Assembly (NCBI GenBank): GCA_964348095.1
Contig: CAYGBK010000065.1
Span: 62,001 to 126,000 of the forward strand
Length of the DNA stretch: 64,000 nt
Reading direction: 5' to 3'
Source of the DNA: WVXP01 sp964348095
GTDB taxonomy: Bacteria > Desulfobacterota > BSN033 > WVXP01
In this document: positions 17,688 through 26,962 of the stretch, one piece after another
Position numbering within the stretch: the first letter of the stretch is position 1
Layout: every line of letters begins with the position of its first letter
Notes under the pieces: model-generated
Databases searched by the model: none
What the model was told of the DNA's origin: nothing
What the model saw: the letters and a program-made list of their open reading frames with translations, nothing else
Made by a program: the position numbers and the translations under genes

Positions 17688-19598
17688 ATGCCACCAGAGG
17701 GCTTCAAACGTAAGCTTACAGCCATCCTGAGTGCCGACGTCAAGGATTACAGCCGCCTCATGGGCGAGGACGAGGACGCAACCGTCCGGACCCTAACGAC
17801 ACACCAGGAGCTCGTGGCCGCGGTCGTCCAGAAGCACCGGGGCCGTGTGGTGGACGCTTCGGGGGACAACGTTTTGGCCGAGTTTGGTAGTGTGTTGGAT
17901 GCTGTGCGATGTGCCGTCGAGATCCAGGAGGAGGTCAAAGTTCGAAACGCTGAGTTTCCTGAAAACCGGCGGATGCAGTTTCGAATCGGGATCAACCTTG
18001 GCGATGTGATCACAGAGGGAGAACGAATCTACGGGGATGGGATCAATGTCGCTGCCCGACTGGAAGGGTTGGCCGAGGGGGGCGGGATCTGTGTTTCCGG
18101 GACTGTTTACGATCACGTCAGAAATAAACTGGCACTGGGATTTGAATTTCTGGGAGAGCAGAAGGTCAAGAATATCGCGGAGCCGGTTCGGGTGTATCGA
18201 ATCGTGATGGAACCAGGAACCCCCGTCAGACTGTTGCCCGAAGAAAGGGTTGCAACAAAATGGTGGCAGAACACCGCTCTGGCTGCTGCCTTGGTTGTCC
18301 TTCTGATGGCTGTCGGCGTCGTCGTGTGGATATTCTTTCTACGGCAGGCTCCCCGGCCTTCAGAGGTTGCCGTAGAAGAGAGGATGGCTTTTCCCCTTCC
18401 CGACAAACCCTCCATTGCTGTGCTCCCATTTGTCAACATGAGCGGTGATCCCGAGCAGGATTACCTGGCGGATGGCATCAGTGAAAATACCATTATGGCT
18501 CTCTCCAAAGTGCCAGAGATGTTCGTCGTCTCCCGGAGTTCAACCTTCACTTACAAGGGGAGGGCGGTGAAGGTCCAGCAGGTAAGTGAGGAGCTTGGGG
18601 TGAGGTATGTCCTCGAAGGGAGTGTACAGAAATCAGGCAAGCGGTTGCGAGTTACAGCCCAGCTGGTCGATGCGACCTCGGGTCACCACCTCTGGTCTGA
18701 GCGCTACGATCGAGATATGAAAGATCTTTTCACTCTCATGGATGAGATCACCAAAGAGATCGTGGTTGCCCTTCAGATTGAGCTGACCCACGGCGAGCAG
18801 GCGGCTATCTGGCAAGACACAGACAACTTGGAAGCCTGGGGCCACGCAGTCAGAGGATACAGCCTGTATCAACGTTTCACGAAAGAGGACAATGCCAAGG
18901 CCCGGGAGCTATTTGAGCGAGCTTTGGAGCTAGACTCAGATTTTGCGGCGGCAAAAGCGATGCTCGCCTGGACTCATCTGATCGATGCGACGTATGGCTT
19001 CAGCGGTTCGCGCATCCTGGCCTTCAAACGGGCTGTCGCCCTTGCTCAAGAGGCTGCGGCGATGGATGAGACACAGCCAGAAGTCCATTCGTTGTTGGGA
19101 GGCATTCATCTGCTCCAAAGGCAGTATGACGAGGCCATTGCCGAAGGAGAGAAGTCTATCGTGCTGAATCCGAATAATGCCCTGAGTCATATCCTGCTTT
19201 CCCAGAGCATGCGCTTCGCAGGACGGTTCGAAGAAGCAGTCGCGCATGCCGAGGGGGCCATACGGCTCAGCCCCTACTACCCTGCATGGTATCTGACTGT
19301 TCTGAGCCATGCTTACCGGGATGCAGGACGGCACGAGGAAGCGCTTGCCTCCTACAAACAACTCCTTGAGCGCTGCGAGAAGGGTGAGTGTCCTCCCCTA
19401 TGGGCGCATATCGGTCTGGCAGTTGTCTACGTAGAGCTTGGTCGGGAGGGAGAGGCCCGTCGTCATGCAGAGGAGGTCCTGAGATTGCACCCAACCTTTT
19501 CGCTCGAGACCTGGCGCAGGAGCTTCGCTTACAAAGATTCGACACATGTCGATCGCCTGGTCGAGACGTTGCAAAAGGCCGGATTAGAGAAAGGATAG
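17688..19598 (+). CDS. Adenylate/guanylate cyclase with TM and TPR repeats
   Basis: 636 residues. Residues about 6-172 are a class III cyclase domain: Asp17 and Asp60 are the metal ligands, and Asn120/Arg124 in GDGINVAARL are catalytic. A transmembrane segment lies at about 195-217. From about 240 a FlgO/TolB-N-like domain begins (SIAVLPFVNMSGDPEQDYLADG, written here only in part), which ends near 378, and TPR repeats fill 390-630. The topology puts the cyclase inside and the TPR part outside. This architecture is widespread in soil and sediment proteobacteria, but its ligand is unknown. ATG 17688 has GGAGAG before it; an upstream TTG at 17670 is also in frame. Confidence 0.88.
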   Translation: MPPEGFKRKLTAILSADVKDYSRLMGEDEDATVRTLTTHQELVAAVVQKHRGRVVDASGDNVLAEFGSVLDAVRCAVEIQEEVKVRNAEFPENRRMQFRIGINLGDVITEGERIYGDGINVAARLEGLAEGGGICVSGTVYDHVRNKLALGFEFLGEQKVKNIAEPVRVYRIVMEPGTPVRLLPEERVATKWWQNTALAAALVVLLMAVGVVVWIFFLRQAPRPSEVAVEERMAFPLPDKPSIAVLPFVNMSGDPEQDYLADGISENTIMALSKVPEMFVVSRSSTFTYKGRAVKVQQVSEELGVRYVLEGSVQKSGKRLRVTAQLVDATSGHHLWSERYDRDMKDLFTLMDEITKEIVVALQIELTHGEQAAIWQDTDNLEAWGHAVRGYSLYQRFTKEDNAKARELFERALELDSDFAAAKAMLAWTHLIDATYGFSGSRILAFKRAVALAQEAAAMDETQPEVHSLLGGIHLLQRQYDEAIAEGEKSIVLNPNNALSHILLSQSMRFAGRFEEAVAHAEGAIRLSPYYPAWYLTVLSHAYRDAGRHEEALASYKQLLERCEKGECPPLWAHIGLAVVYVELGREGEARRHAEEVLRLHPTFSLETWRRSFAYKDSTHVDRLVETLQKAGLEKG

Positions 19599-19704
19599 GG
19601 TAACCAGTAGCACATCCTCCCCGCCGATGTCTTCCGTGAGTATGGGAGGAAGGTCGGAACTGATGACGCTCTTATGCCTTCATAGGGATTCGAGGAGATC
19701 CAGG

Positions 19705-21978
19705 ATGTCAGATAGAAAACGGCTCTCTGTCTATGGGTGGGGCCAGATTCTCGTGGTCACCCTGTTTGTCGTCGTGGCAGGGACGATCGGCTGGTCCATC
19801 GCCGAGGAGGGAATCAAGCAAGAGGGTATATGGAAGGATTATAGGCGACCCTTTGAAGAAGATATCCTCGTCAGTGATGTGGCGACCATCAGGGTTGATC
19901 TACCGGACAGATTCTTCAAAATGGAAAGGGTGACCCTATCCGTCACAACAGACGCAACGCACCACAGCTGGCCGAGGATTGTCATCGGAGAGTGGGAACG
20001 GGATTTGGGGATATTTCTAACTCCTCAGGAGTATTTCACGACACTCACATTGACCGAAACAATAGAGATAGAGATGTCAACAAAAGAGTTCAGAAGAGGA
20101 AAGAACGAGATACAGTTTTTCTCTGCAACGGATAGTCCTGAAGACCAATACATCGTAACAAAACTCGAATTCACTGCTGTCCGAAGGGGTGCACGGTCAA
20201 CTCCGCGGCCAGAAACATCCGAGAAAGTGCGAATCGGTCTGGTCACAAGTCTTACTGGGGGGTCAATTCGGATGGATAAACAAAACTATGTTGGCCTTCT
20301 AACGGATGAAATCGGACAAAAGCCAGGCCGCGAGGTGATACCCCTCCCAGACACGATACATTATCGTGACCTAGACTTGGATACGGCTAAGATTCTGAGC
20401 CAACGGTATAAGATTGACATGTTGATAGGTGTCGCGAGTACTTGGCGACCTGGCCTCCGATTCGAGGGGATTACGAGATTAATCGATATTTCCGGTCAAA
20501 AACTGATTGAACTCGAACCAATAGATATTGGTGCTGGATATGCGGAATTCAGGCCCGGATGGGAGAAGAAACTCGTCAGTAAACAGATCGGACAGATCGA
20601 AAGAATGGCCGAGGAGATCTCCCGGGCAAAGATAGCGGCTGCCGCCACAGTTGGGGAACCAAGAGCCCTCGAGAAGATCCGCGTCGGCCTTCTGACGAGC
20701 TTTGCTGGCGCGATGCTGGATCCTACTGCAGAGTCTTTCGAGAGGTATATCGACTACCTAACCGATGAGCTCGGCAAAAGACCAAGCGTTGAAATAATAG
20801 CCCTTAAAGAATCCATTAGCTATCAAAGTATCGACCTGGATACGGCCAGAAATCTGAAACAAAAACACAGAATCGACATGGTAATCGGAGTCATGAATTA
20901 CGTGGCAAGCGGCCGCGGGTACGAGGGCCATACAAAGTTAATTGACCTTTCTGCTCAGACACTGACCGAACTCGATCCTGTCGGGCTCGGCGGGCTAGGC
21001 GGCCTAGACGTTCGTTGGGAGAGGAAGCTTGTCAGTAAACAGCTCGGGCCGATCCAAAAGATGATTGACGAAATCTCCCGACAGAAGATGGCGGCACCTA
21101 CCGTTCCTGCCGAAGCAAGACCCTTCGAAAAAGTCCGGATCGGGCTTTTGACGGATCTCTCAGAGGACATTGGAAGAGAGTATTTTGCCAATCTCGAGGA
21201 ACTCGTAGAGAAAAGATGGGACTCCGATCTGGTCAGTATTTCCTATCCGGCAAGCTATGATGCACTCGATATCGATACGGCGAGAACACTGAGACAGATG
21301 TTTCAGATTGACATGTTGATATTTGTCAAAGGGGTCTACCACGGTGCCGTAACACGTGGACTGAATGCCTACACAAAATTAGTTGATATTCCGGCCAGCA
21401 GGCTTGTTGAACTTGATCCCATCGAAATGGGATGGAAGGCATTTTATGGGCCCGCTCCCGGTGTGGGGAAAAAACTGTTGAGCGAGCAAATCGGACCGAT
21501 TGAAAAAATGATCGCCCAGGTCTCTCGAGCGAAAACTGCTGCTAGGATGAGCCAAGAGGGGCTGGAGGCGACTCTGCCAGAGTCAAGGGAATTCAGAGGA
21601 GTCCGGATTGGTGTCGTCACAGAACTCCAGAAAAACCTCGAAAGAGAGTATTTCAAACAGCTGAAAGAGATCGTGGAGGAAATGGAGGATACTCAACTGC
21701 TTCTCCTTGTGGGTCAGGCCACCTACGATGCGCCACACCCTGAAGTCATCGAGGGTCTGAGGCAGAAATTTCAGATTGACATGATTATTTACGTCGGCAC
21801 CAAGGCATATAGCACCGGACAGTTGTATTGGACAGGATTGGTTGATACATCAAAGAAGGAATTGGTGAAATTACCGGGGGTCTACATAAAGCAGGAAAAT
21901 ATGCATAGATGGGAAAAGATGCTGGTGGAGCGGCAAATCAAGCCCATTGAAAAGATGATTACCCAGATCTACCGGTAA
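19705..21978 (+). CDS. Membrane-anchored protein with four tandem ~150-aa repeats
   Basis: 757 residues. After a short basic N-terminus, a transmembrane anchor (about 11-30) leads to a beta-rich domain (about 45-160). Four diverged repeats follow at about 174-312, 324-463, 476-612 and 632-757. Each begins [KG]VRIG[LV][VL]T, has an LDTAR-like helix, then [IQ]IDM[LV]I, TKLxDIS-like, L-E-L and W-E-x-KL strands, and ends [QI]GPIEKMI. The strand order recalls FlgO/LpoB/GNA1162-type lipoprotein domains. I do not know the family. GGAGATCCAGG precedes ATG 19705. It is 106 bases after the cyclase-TPR gene on the same strand and probably belongs to its operon. Confidence 0.75.
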   Translation: MSDRKRLSVYGWGQILVVTLFVVVAGTIGWSIAEEGIKQEGIWKDYRRPFEEDILVSDVATIRVDLPDRFFKMERVTLSVTTDATHHSWPRIVIGEWERDLGIFLTPQEYFTTLTLTETIEIEMSTKEFRRGKNEIQFFSATDSPEDQYIVTKLEFTAVRRGARSTPRPETSEKVRIGLVTSLTGGSIRMDKQNYVGLLTDEIGQKPGREVIPLPDTIHYRDLDLDTAKILSQRYKIDMLIGVASTWRPGLRFEGITRLIDISGQKLIELEPIDIGAGYAEFRPGWEKKLVSKQIGQIERMAEEISRAKIAAAATVGEPRALEKIRVGLLTSFAGAMLDPTAESFERYIDYLTDELGKRPSVEIIALKESISYQSIDLDTARNLKQKHRIDMVIGVMNYVASGRGYEGHTKLIDLSAQTLTELDPVGLGGLGGLDVRWERKLVSKQLGPIQKMIDEISRQKMAAPTVPAEARPFEKVRIGLLTDLSEDIGREYFANLEELVEKRWDSDLVSISYPASYDALDIDTARTLRQMFQIDMLIFVKGVYHGAVTRGLNAYTKLVDIPASRLVELDPIEMGWKAFYGPAPGVGKKLLSEQIGPIEKMIAQVSRAKTAARMSQEGLEATLPESREFRGVRIGVVTELQKNLEREYFKQLKEIVEEMEDTQLLLLVGQATYDAPHPEVIEGLRQKFQIDMIIYVGTKAYSTGQLYWTGLVDTSKKELVKLPGVYIKQENMHRWEKMLVERQIKPIEKMITQIYR

Positions 21979-22083
21979 CAGAGTTTTTCCGATCTTAGAG
22001 AGATCCTTTCTGGTACTTCCTTATTGAGGCTGAAGGGCCTCCCCTCCGACGCTGATATTCCCGGGAAATTTGAAGGAAAAGAC

Positions 22084-22135
22084 TTGACAGGTTTATGACT
22101 TGTGGTTATCTTATGACTAAGAGTCATTTAATAAC
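22084..22135 (+). promoter_or_regulatory. Promoter and symmetric TetR operator
   Basis: TTGACA (22084-22089) and TATCTT (22107-22112) have a 17-base spacer. Over and just past the -10 lies an inverted repeat centred on 22120: ATGACT/AGTCAT arms at 22113-22118 and 22122-22127, with outer GTTAT/ATAAC arms at 22105-22109 and 22131-22135. TATGACT is repeated at 22094-22100. The positions fit repression by the adjacent TetR protein. Confidence 0.8.
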
Positions 22136-22160
22136 TGTAATTCAGAAAGCGAGAAACGAG

Positions 22161-22793
22161 ATGGGAACAAAAGACCGCAAAGAACGGGAGAAGGAGGCTC
22201 GGAGAAACGCCATTTTAGAGGCGGCCAGACCGATTTTTTTTCAAAATGGCTTCCAGGCGACTACCATGGACCAAATTGCAGAAGAGGCTGAACTGAGTAA
22301 GGGAACGCTGTATCTCTATTTTCCGAGCAAAGATGACCTCTACGGCACCATCCTCTTGGAGGGTCTGGAAAACTTGCACACCCGGTTATCCACGGCGTGT
22401 GACGGGAATGGAAACTGGGAGACACAACTCAGGGATCTCGGCGAGGCGTACTACCGATTCTATCTGGACTGTAAGCCTTACTTTCGCATACTCTTTCTGC
22501 TCCAGCACGACGAGTTTGCGTCACGGATCTCAGAGCCTCTTTATGAAAGATGTTTTGATGAGGGCCTTGCCTGTCTGCAAATCCTGGCGCGAGTCATACA
22601 AGAAGGAATAGAGTCCGGTGACATCGAACCCCGTAATCCTATGGAACTTGCTGTGATTTCGTGGGGCTTCCTAAATGGGACCTTCAATCTGTTTGAAGAA
22701 GAAGATAGCAGGAAGCTTATACCCACTTCGTTGGACTCACTCGTCGAGACGAGTTTCGACGTCATCACGAATGGACTGAGAAGGAGGGCATAA
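22161..22793 (+). CDS. TetR/AcrR family regulator
   Basis: 210 residues. The N-terminal HTH is clear (FFQNGFQATTMDQIAEEAEL, then SKGTLYLYFPSKDDL, residues about 30-62); the helical C-terminal part binds an unknown ligand. The frame is open from 22095, but that region carries the promoter and operator, so the ATG at 22161 with GAGAAACGAG upstream is used. It ends in TAATG overlapping the adaptor gene start, so the three genes 22161-26871 form one operon, with the regulator as the first cistron. Confidence 0.88.
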   Translation: MGTKDRKEREKEARRNAILEAARPIFFQNGFQATTMDQIAEEAELSKGTLYLYFPSKDDLYGTILLEGLENLHTRLSTACDGNGNWETQLRDLGEAYYRFYLDCKPYFRILFLLQHDEFASRISEPLYERCFDEGLACLQILARVIQEGIESGDIEPRNPMELAVISWGFLNGTFNLFEEEDSRKLIPTSLDSLVETSFDVITNGLRRRA

Positions 22794-23839
22794 TGTCAGG
22801 CGTAACATGGAGTGTCGTACTCCTGGGAAGTCTGGTTCTGTTCGGTTGCTCAAGCGGTGCGGACGAGGCCACGACCCGAGAGAACAAGGTTCCGGTCAGT
22901 GTCACTGCCGTGCGACAAGAGGTGAACCGGCGTCTGCTGAATGTGCTGGGAACCGTTGAGGCGAACAGGGACCTGAAGGTGAGTTTTGAGATCGGAGGGA
23001 AGATACGACGCATCGCCTTTGAGGAGGGGCAGTCCATAGAGAAGGGTGAGTTATTGGCTGAGCTCGATCCGACCGAGCTTAGGGCGCGGAAGCGGAAGGC
23101 CATAGAAAACAGGCAGAAGGCCAAACGGGACCGCGATAGGATGGAGAGGCTGTATCGTAAGGCGGTCGTTCCGTTGTCTTCCTACCAGGATGCCCAGTCA
23201 GCCCTGGTCAGTGCCGAGGCAGAGCTGAAGATCGTCCAGGAAAACCTCGACAACAGTGTCCTCCGTGCTCCTTTCGCCGGGAGAATCACCCAGAAATTCT
23301 CCGAAATTGGGGAAGTTGTGGCCCCAGGGACACCCATCGCCGTCCTGGCTGAGCTTGATCCCGCACTCGTGAGAGCGGCGGTGCCGGATACATTGATCCA
23401 GAAGGTCAAACCAGGTCAAAGGGCGGTCATCGGGGTTGACAGTACCCCCCAAAAAAGATTCGAGGGCGTTGTTACTCGTTTGGAGACGAGCGCCGATCCC
23501 CTCTCGAGGACATTCAGCATTGAGGTCAGGCTTGAAAACCCGGACGAAATCCTGCGTCCAGGTCTCATTGCCCGTGTGGAAGTTATGGACGACTCAAAGG
23601 GACTGGGCGTTTTCATACCGCTCGATGCCGTCCTTGATTTTGGAGCCAATCCGACTGTCTTTGTCGTGCGCGATGGGACCGCGGAGAGGCGTGCTGTCAA
23701 GCTGGGGGAGATGGCTGGTGCGGACGTAGAGATTCTCGAGGGACTCGTCCCCGATGAGCTGGTCGTTGTCTCTGGCCAGGAATATTTGGATGACCAACAG
23801 CCGGTCCTGATCGACCGAACATCGGAAAACAAACAATGA
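22793..23839 (+). CDS. RND efflux periplasmic adaptor (HlyD/MFP family)
   Basis: 348 residues. The lipoprotein signal ends LFGC (Cys19), so it should be anchored to the inner membrane. Domains follow the MFP order: barrel-hybrid start (FEIGGKIRRIAFEEGQSIEKG), a short helical hairpin (about 95-150), the second half of the lipoyl part (VLRAPFAGRITQ), a beta barrel and a membrane-proximal domain. No outer-membrane channel gene is nearby, so a shared TolC must serve. It overlaps TetR and RND genes by one and four bases. Confidence 0.93.
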   Translation: MSGVTWSVVLLGSLVLFGCSSGADEATTRENKVPVSVTAVRQEVNRRLLNVLGTVEANRDLKVSFEIGGKIRRIAFEEGQSIEKGELLAELDPTELRARKRKAIENRQKAKRDRDRMERLYRKAVVPLSSYQDAQSALVSAEAELKIVQENLDNSVLRAPFAGRITQKFSEIGEVVAPGTPIAVLAELDPALVRAAVPDTLIQKVKPGQRAVIGVDSTPQKRFEGVVTRLETSADPLSRTFSIEVRLENPDEILRPGLIARVEVMDDSKGLGVFIPLDAVLDFGANPTVFVVRDGTAERRAVKLGEMAGADVEILEGLVPDELVVVSGQEYLDDQQPVLIDRTSENKQ

Positions 23840-26800
23840 AACTTGTCGCATTGGCAGTCCAGCGATATAGGCTCACGGTCCTGGGGATCATTTTGCTCCT
23901 GATCATGGGGGCACTCTCCTATTACTTGATACCCCGTCGCGAGGACCCACTCGTCAAAGTCCCCGGAGCGACGGTACAGTCTCATTATCCCGGGGCGAGC
24001 CCACGGGATGTTGAGCGCTACGTGACAATACCCCTGGAGGAGAAGATCAATGAGATCGATGAAATCGACAGGATTTTCTCGTCTTCATCCCAGGGAACGT
24101 CGACGATCTTTATCGAGTTCGACCCGGATTCGGACATGGATCAGAACATGCAAGAGCTGCGGGAGAAGGTTAGAGAAGGAGAAGCGGATCTCCCAGAAGA
24201 GGCCACCGATCCGGATATAACCCGCTGGAAGACCGAGACCGTCTCTCTCATCATCAACTTGAACGGCCCCTTCTCCTACGGGCAGCTCTTCAAATACGCA
24301 AAATATATCAAGAGAGACCTGGAGAAGATCCCCCAGATCATGACGCTCGAGATCGATGGAGATCAGGAAAGAGAGGTTCAAGTTAGGGTCCACCAGGATC
24401 GCCTCTCCCAGTACAAGATCTCCCTTGGCGAGGTGATCGGACAGCTTAAGGCCGAAAATGTGAGTCTGCCAGGGGGACACATGGACCTGGGTCGACGTCG
24501 TTATCTGGTTCGGACCGATGAGGAGTTCATGCGAGCGGGCGAAGTGGGTAAAACGATTGTTGGTGCTTACGAGGGACGCCCCGTGTTCCTGGTTGATCTG
24601 GCGAAAATCGAGGATACCTATGAGAGGCCCGAGTACTGGGTCCGGTTCAATGGCGAAGAAAGCATCAATCTTCTGGTGACCCAGAAACCCAAGTCAAACC
24701 TTTTGGGCGTATCTGAAAAGATCCGCGATCGCCTCGATGAATTGACCGAACACCTTCCTCAGAAGCTCAAGCTTGAGGTCTTCGCTGACCAGGCGGTTTC
24801 AGTGGCCCTCCGATTGGACACGTTTCAGAATAACCTTGCCATCGGGGCTTGCCTCGTTATCTTTTTGACAGTCCTCCTGATGAACATGCGCATGGCCTTT
24901 GTTGTGGCCTTTGTCATTCCCCTATCGATCAGTTTTTCTCTGATCATGCTTTACCGGCTCGGCCATTCCTTGAACCAGATAACCCTGGCTGCGATGATCG
25001 TCGTCCTTGGGATGCTGGTCGATAACGGCATCGTTGTGGTCGAAAACATTCAGCGACATCTGGACCAGGGAAAGGACAGAATCTCAGCCGTCCTGACCGG
25101 AAGCCGGGAGGTATTGGGGGCAATCACCTCCTCCACCCTGACAACCATGCTCGCCTTTGCGCCACTCCTGTTGATGTCAGGAGACACGGGTCAATTCATC
25201 AGGGGCATTCCTCTCACCATGATTTTCGCAATCGCCGGGTCCTTGATGGTTGCAGTCCTCGTTTCACCCCTCATGAGCCAACGGTTTTTGAAGCCTGGAC
25301 GAAAAGACGGAGGCAACAGTCCGGTGATCAGTTTCTACGCTCGCATCCTGGGATTTGCCCTAAACCATAAAATCCTCACACTGAGCGTAACCATGATGGC
25401 CTTCATCGGCTCCCTCGTTTTCATCCCCCGGTTAGGCCTTCAGTTTTTCCCCAAAGCCGAAAGAGAAATCTTCATTATCGACGTCCAGTTGCCCCAGGGC
25501 GCGAATATGGAGACCACCTTGAATCTTGCCACGCGAATAGAGAAGATTCTCCTGGCAAAGGAAGAAGTAGAAACGGTGATGACCCATGTCGGGGAGAACG
25601 GGCCCAGGATCTACTACAACATCAACTTCTTTCGCATAAAGGAGGCAAACAGAGCCCAGTTTTTCGTCACCATTAGGCGAAACAAACGCGGTGTGACCGC
25701 TGCGCGGGTTATCGAAGAACTGAGACCTATGTTGGCTCGCTTATCCGGCGGACGGATCGAGCTCAAGGAACTCGAGCAGGGACCTCCGGTTGGCGCACCC
25801 ATCGCCATCAAGATCAAAGGGGACGAGTTGGATGTCCTTGAGCGTCTGGCTCAGGAATTCAAATCCCTGCTGAAATCTATCCCCGGCGCGGTCGATGTGA
25901 CGGACGATGCCTCTGAGACGATTCCCCAGATAGAGATCCGTATTGATTCGGACAAGGCCCAGCTCCTTGGGATAACCAATGCGACGATCGCCCAGACCAT
26001 CCGAACAGCGGTCTATGGGACCACTGCAACAAGCTTTCGCCAAGAGGACGAGGAGATCGACGTGGTGGTTTCCCTGGGTGAAAAATCGCGAAACGACGTA
26101 GCCACGTTCAATGAAATCTACTTGAAATCGCTCGAGGGTTTTAAGGTTCCTTTCCGTCAGGTCGCCGACGTCAAGCTCGTCTCAGACATTGGCACCATTA
26201 GACGGGAGAACCTGACACGGACGGCAACCGTTCGAAGCGAAATCCAGGGAACCCTGTCGCAGGCGGTGGTTGACGCGTTGAAGGCTAAAGCCGTCTCTCT
26301 TCGAATCCCTCCTGGCTATTTAGTTGAATACGAAGGAGAAACCAAGGAAAGGAATGAATCGTTCGTAAGTCTGGGCTGGGCAATGATCGCCGCCTTCCTC
26401 TTGGTTTACGTCGTCCTAGTCGCCCAGTTTAACTCGTATAAACAGCCCTTTGTCATCGCTCTGTCCTTGCCTTTCGGTCTGGTGGGCGCGGTGCTCGGCC
26501 TGTGGGTCACCGGATATCCATTTGGTTTCATGGCGTTCTTGGGGGTGGTGAGTCTGACAGGAATCGTGGTCAACGATGCCATTGTCCTCATCGATTTCGT
26601 CAACACCATTCGGAAAGACGGAGGGGACTTGAGGGACGCGGTAATAGAAGCTGGAAGGCTCCGTTTTCGTCCGGTCATGCTGACCACCGTATCTACCGTT
26701 GCGGGCCTTCTGCCCCTGTCTGTCATGGGTGGAAGCCTCTGGGGACCCATGGGGAATGTCATCATTTTCGGCCTCTCCATGGCCACAGTCCTGACGCTGA

Positions 26801-26871
26801 TCATTGTTCCGGTAGTTTATGAGGTTATTGAAAAGACCGGAGGAGGACCCGAGAAAAGCCTCCGCTTATGA
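23836..26871 (+). CDS. RND efflux permease (AcrB/MMPL class)
   Basis: 1011 residues with the full RND layout: TM1 at about 10-30, a periplasmic loop to about 330, TM2-6, a second loop from about 560 to 850, and TM7-12. TM4 has MLVDNGIVVVENI: the first of the two proton-relay Asps of AcrB is present, the second is Asn. TM10 has GIVVNDAIVLID, with Asn where AcrB has the relay Lys. Such replacements are seen in related RND groups, so the pump may still work. The substrate is not predictable. Start ATG overlaps the adaptor stop. Confidence 0.94.
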   Translation: MKLVALAVQRYRLTVLGIILLLIMGALSYYLIPRREDPLVKVPGATVQSHYPGASPRDVERYVTIPLEEKINEIDEIDRIFSSSSQGTSTIFIEFDPDSDMDQNMQELREKVREGEADLPEEATDPDITRWKTETVSLIINLNGPFSYGQLFKYAKYIKRDLEKIPQIMTLEIDGDQEREVQVRVHQDRLSQYKISLGEVIGQLKAENVSLPGGHMDLGRRRYLVRTDEEFMRAGEVGKTIVGAYEGRPVFLVDLAKIEDTYERPEYWVRFNGEESINLLVTQKPKSNLLGVSEKIRDRLDELTEHLPQKLKLEVFADQAVSVALRLDTFQNNLAIGACLVIFLTVLLMNMRMAFVVAFVIPLSISFSLIMLYRLGHSLNQITLAAMIVVLGMLVDNGIVVVENIQRHLDQGKDRISAVLTGSREVLGAITSSTLTTMLAFAPLLLMSGDTGQFIRGIPLTMIFAIAGSLMVAVLVSPLMSQRFLKPGRKDGGNSPVISFYARILGFALNHKILTLSVTMMAFIGSLVFIPRLGLQFFPKAEREIFIIDVQLPQGANMETTLNLATRIEKILLAKEEVETVMTHVGENGPRIYYNINFFRIKEANRAQFFVTIRRNKRGVTAARVIEELRPMLARLSGGRIELKELEQGPPVGAPIAIKIKGDELDVLERLAQEFKSLLKSIPGAVDVTDDASETIPQIEIRIDSDKAQLLGITNATIAQTIRTAVYGTTATSFRQEDEEIDVVVSLGEKSRNDVATFNEIYLKSLEGFKVPFRQVADVKLVSDIGTIRRENLTRTATVRSEIQGTLSQAVVDALKAKAVSLRIPPGYLVEYEGETKERNESFVSLGWAMIAAFLLVYVVLVAQFNSYKQPFVIALSLPFGLVGAVLGLWVTGYPFGFMAFLGVVSLTGIVVNDAIVLIDFVNTIRKDGGDLRDAVIEAGRLRFRPVMLTTVSTVAGLLPLSVMGGSLWGPMGNVIIFGLSMATVLTLIIVPVVYEVIEKTGGGPEKSLRL

Positions 26872-26962
26872 CGTCTCCATTTGCAGGGTGTGTCTGGTTC
26901 AGTCCAGCGCCCGCTTGATTTCTCGGCAGGGTTAAGAATTTCCTTCAACGTTCTTGCTCTTT

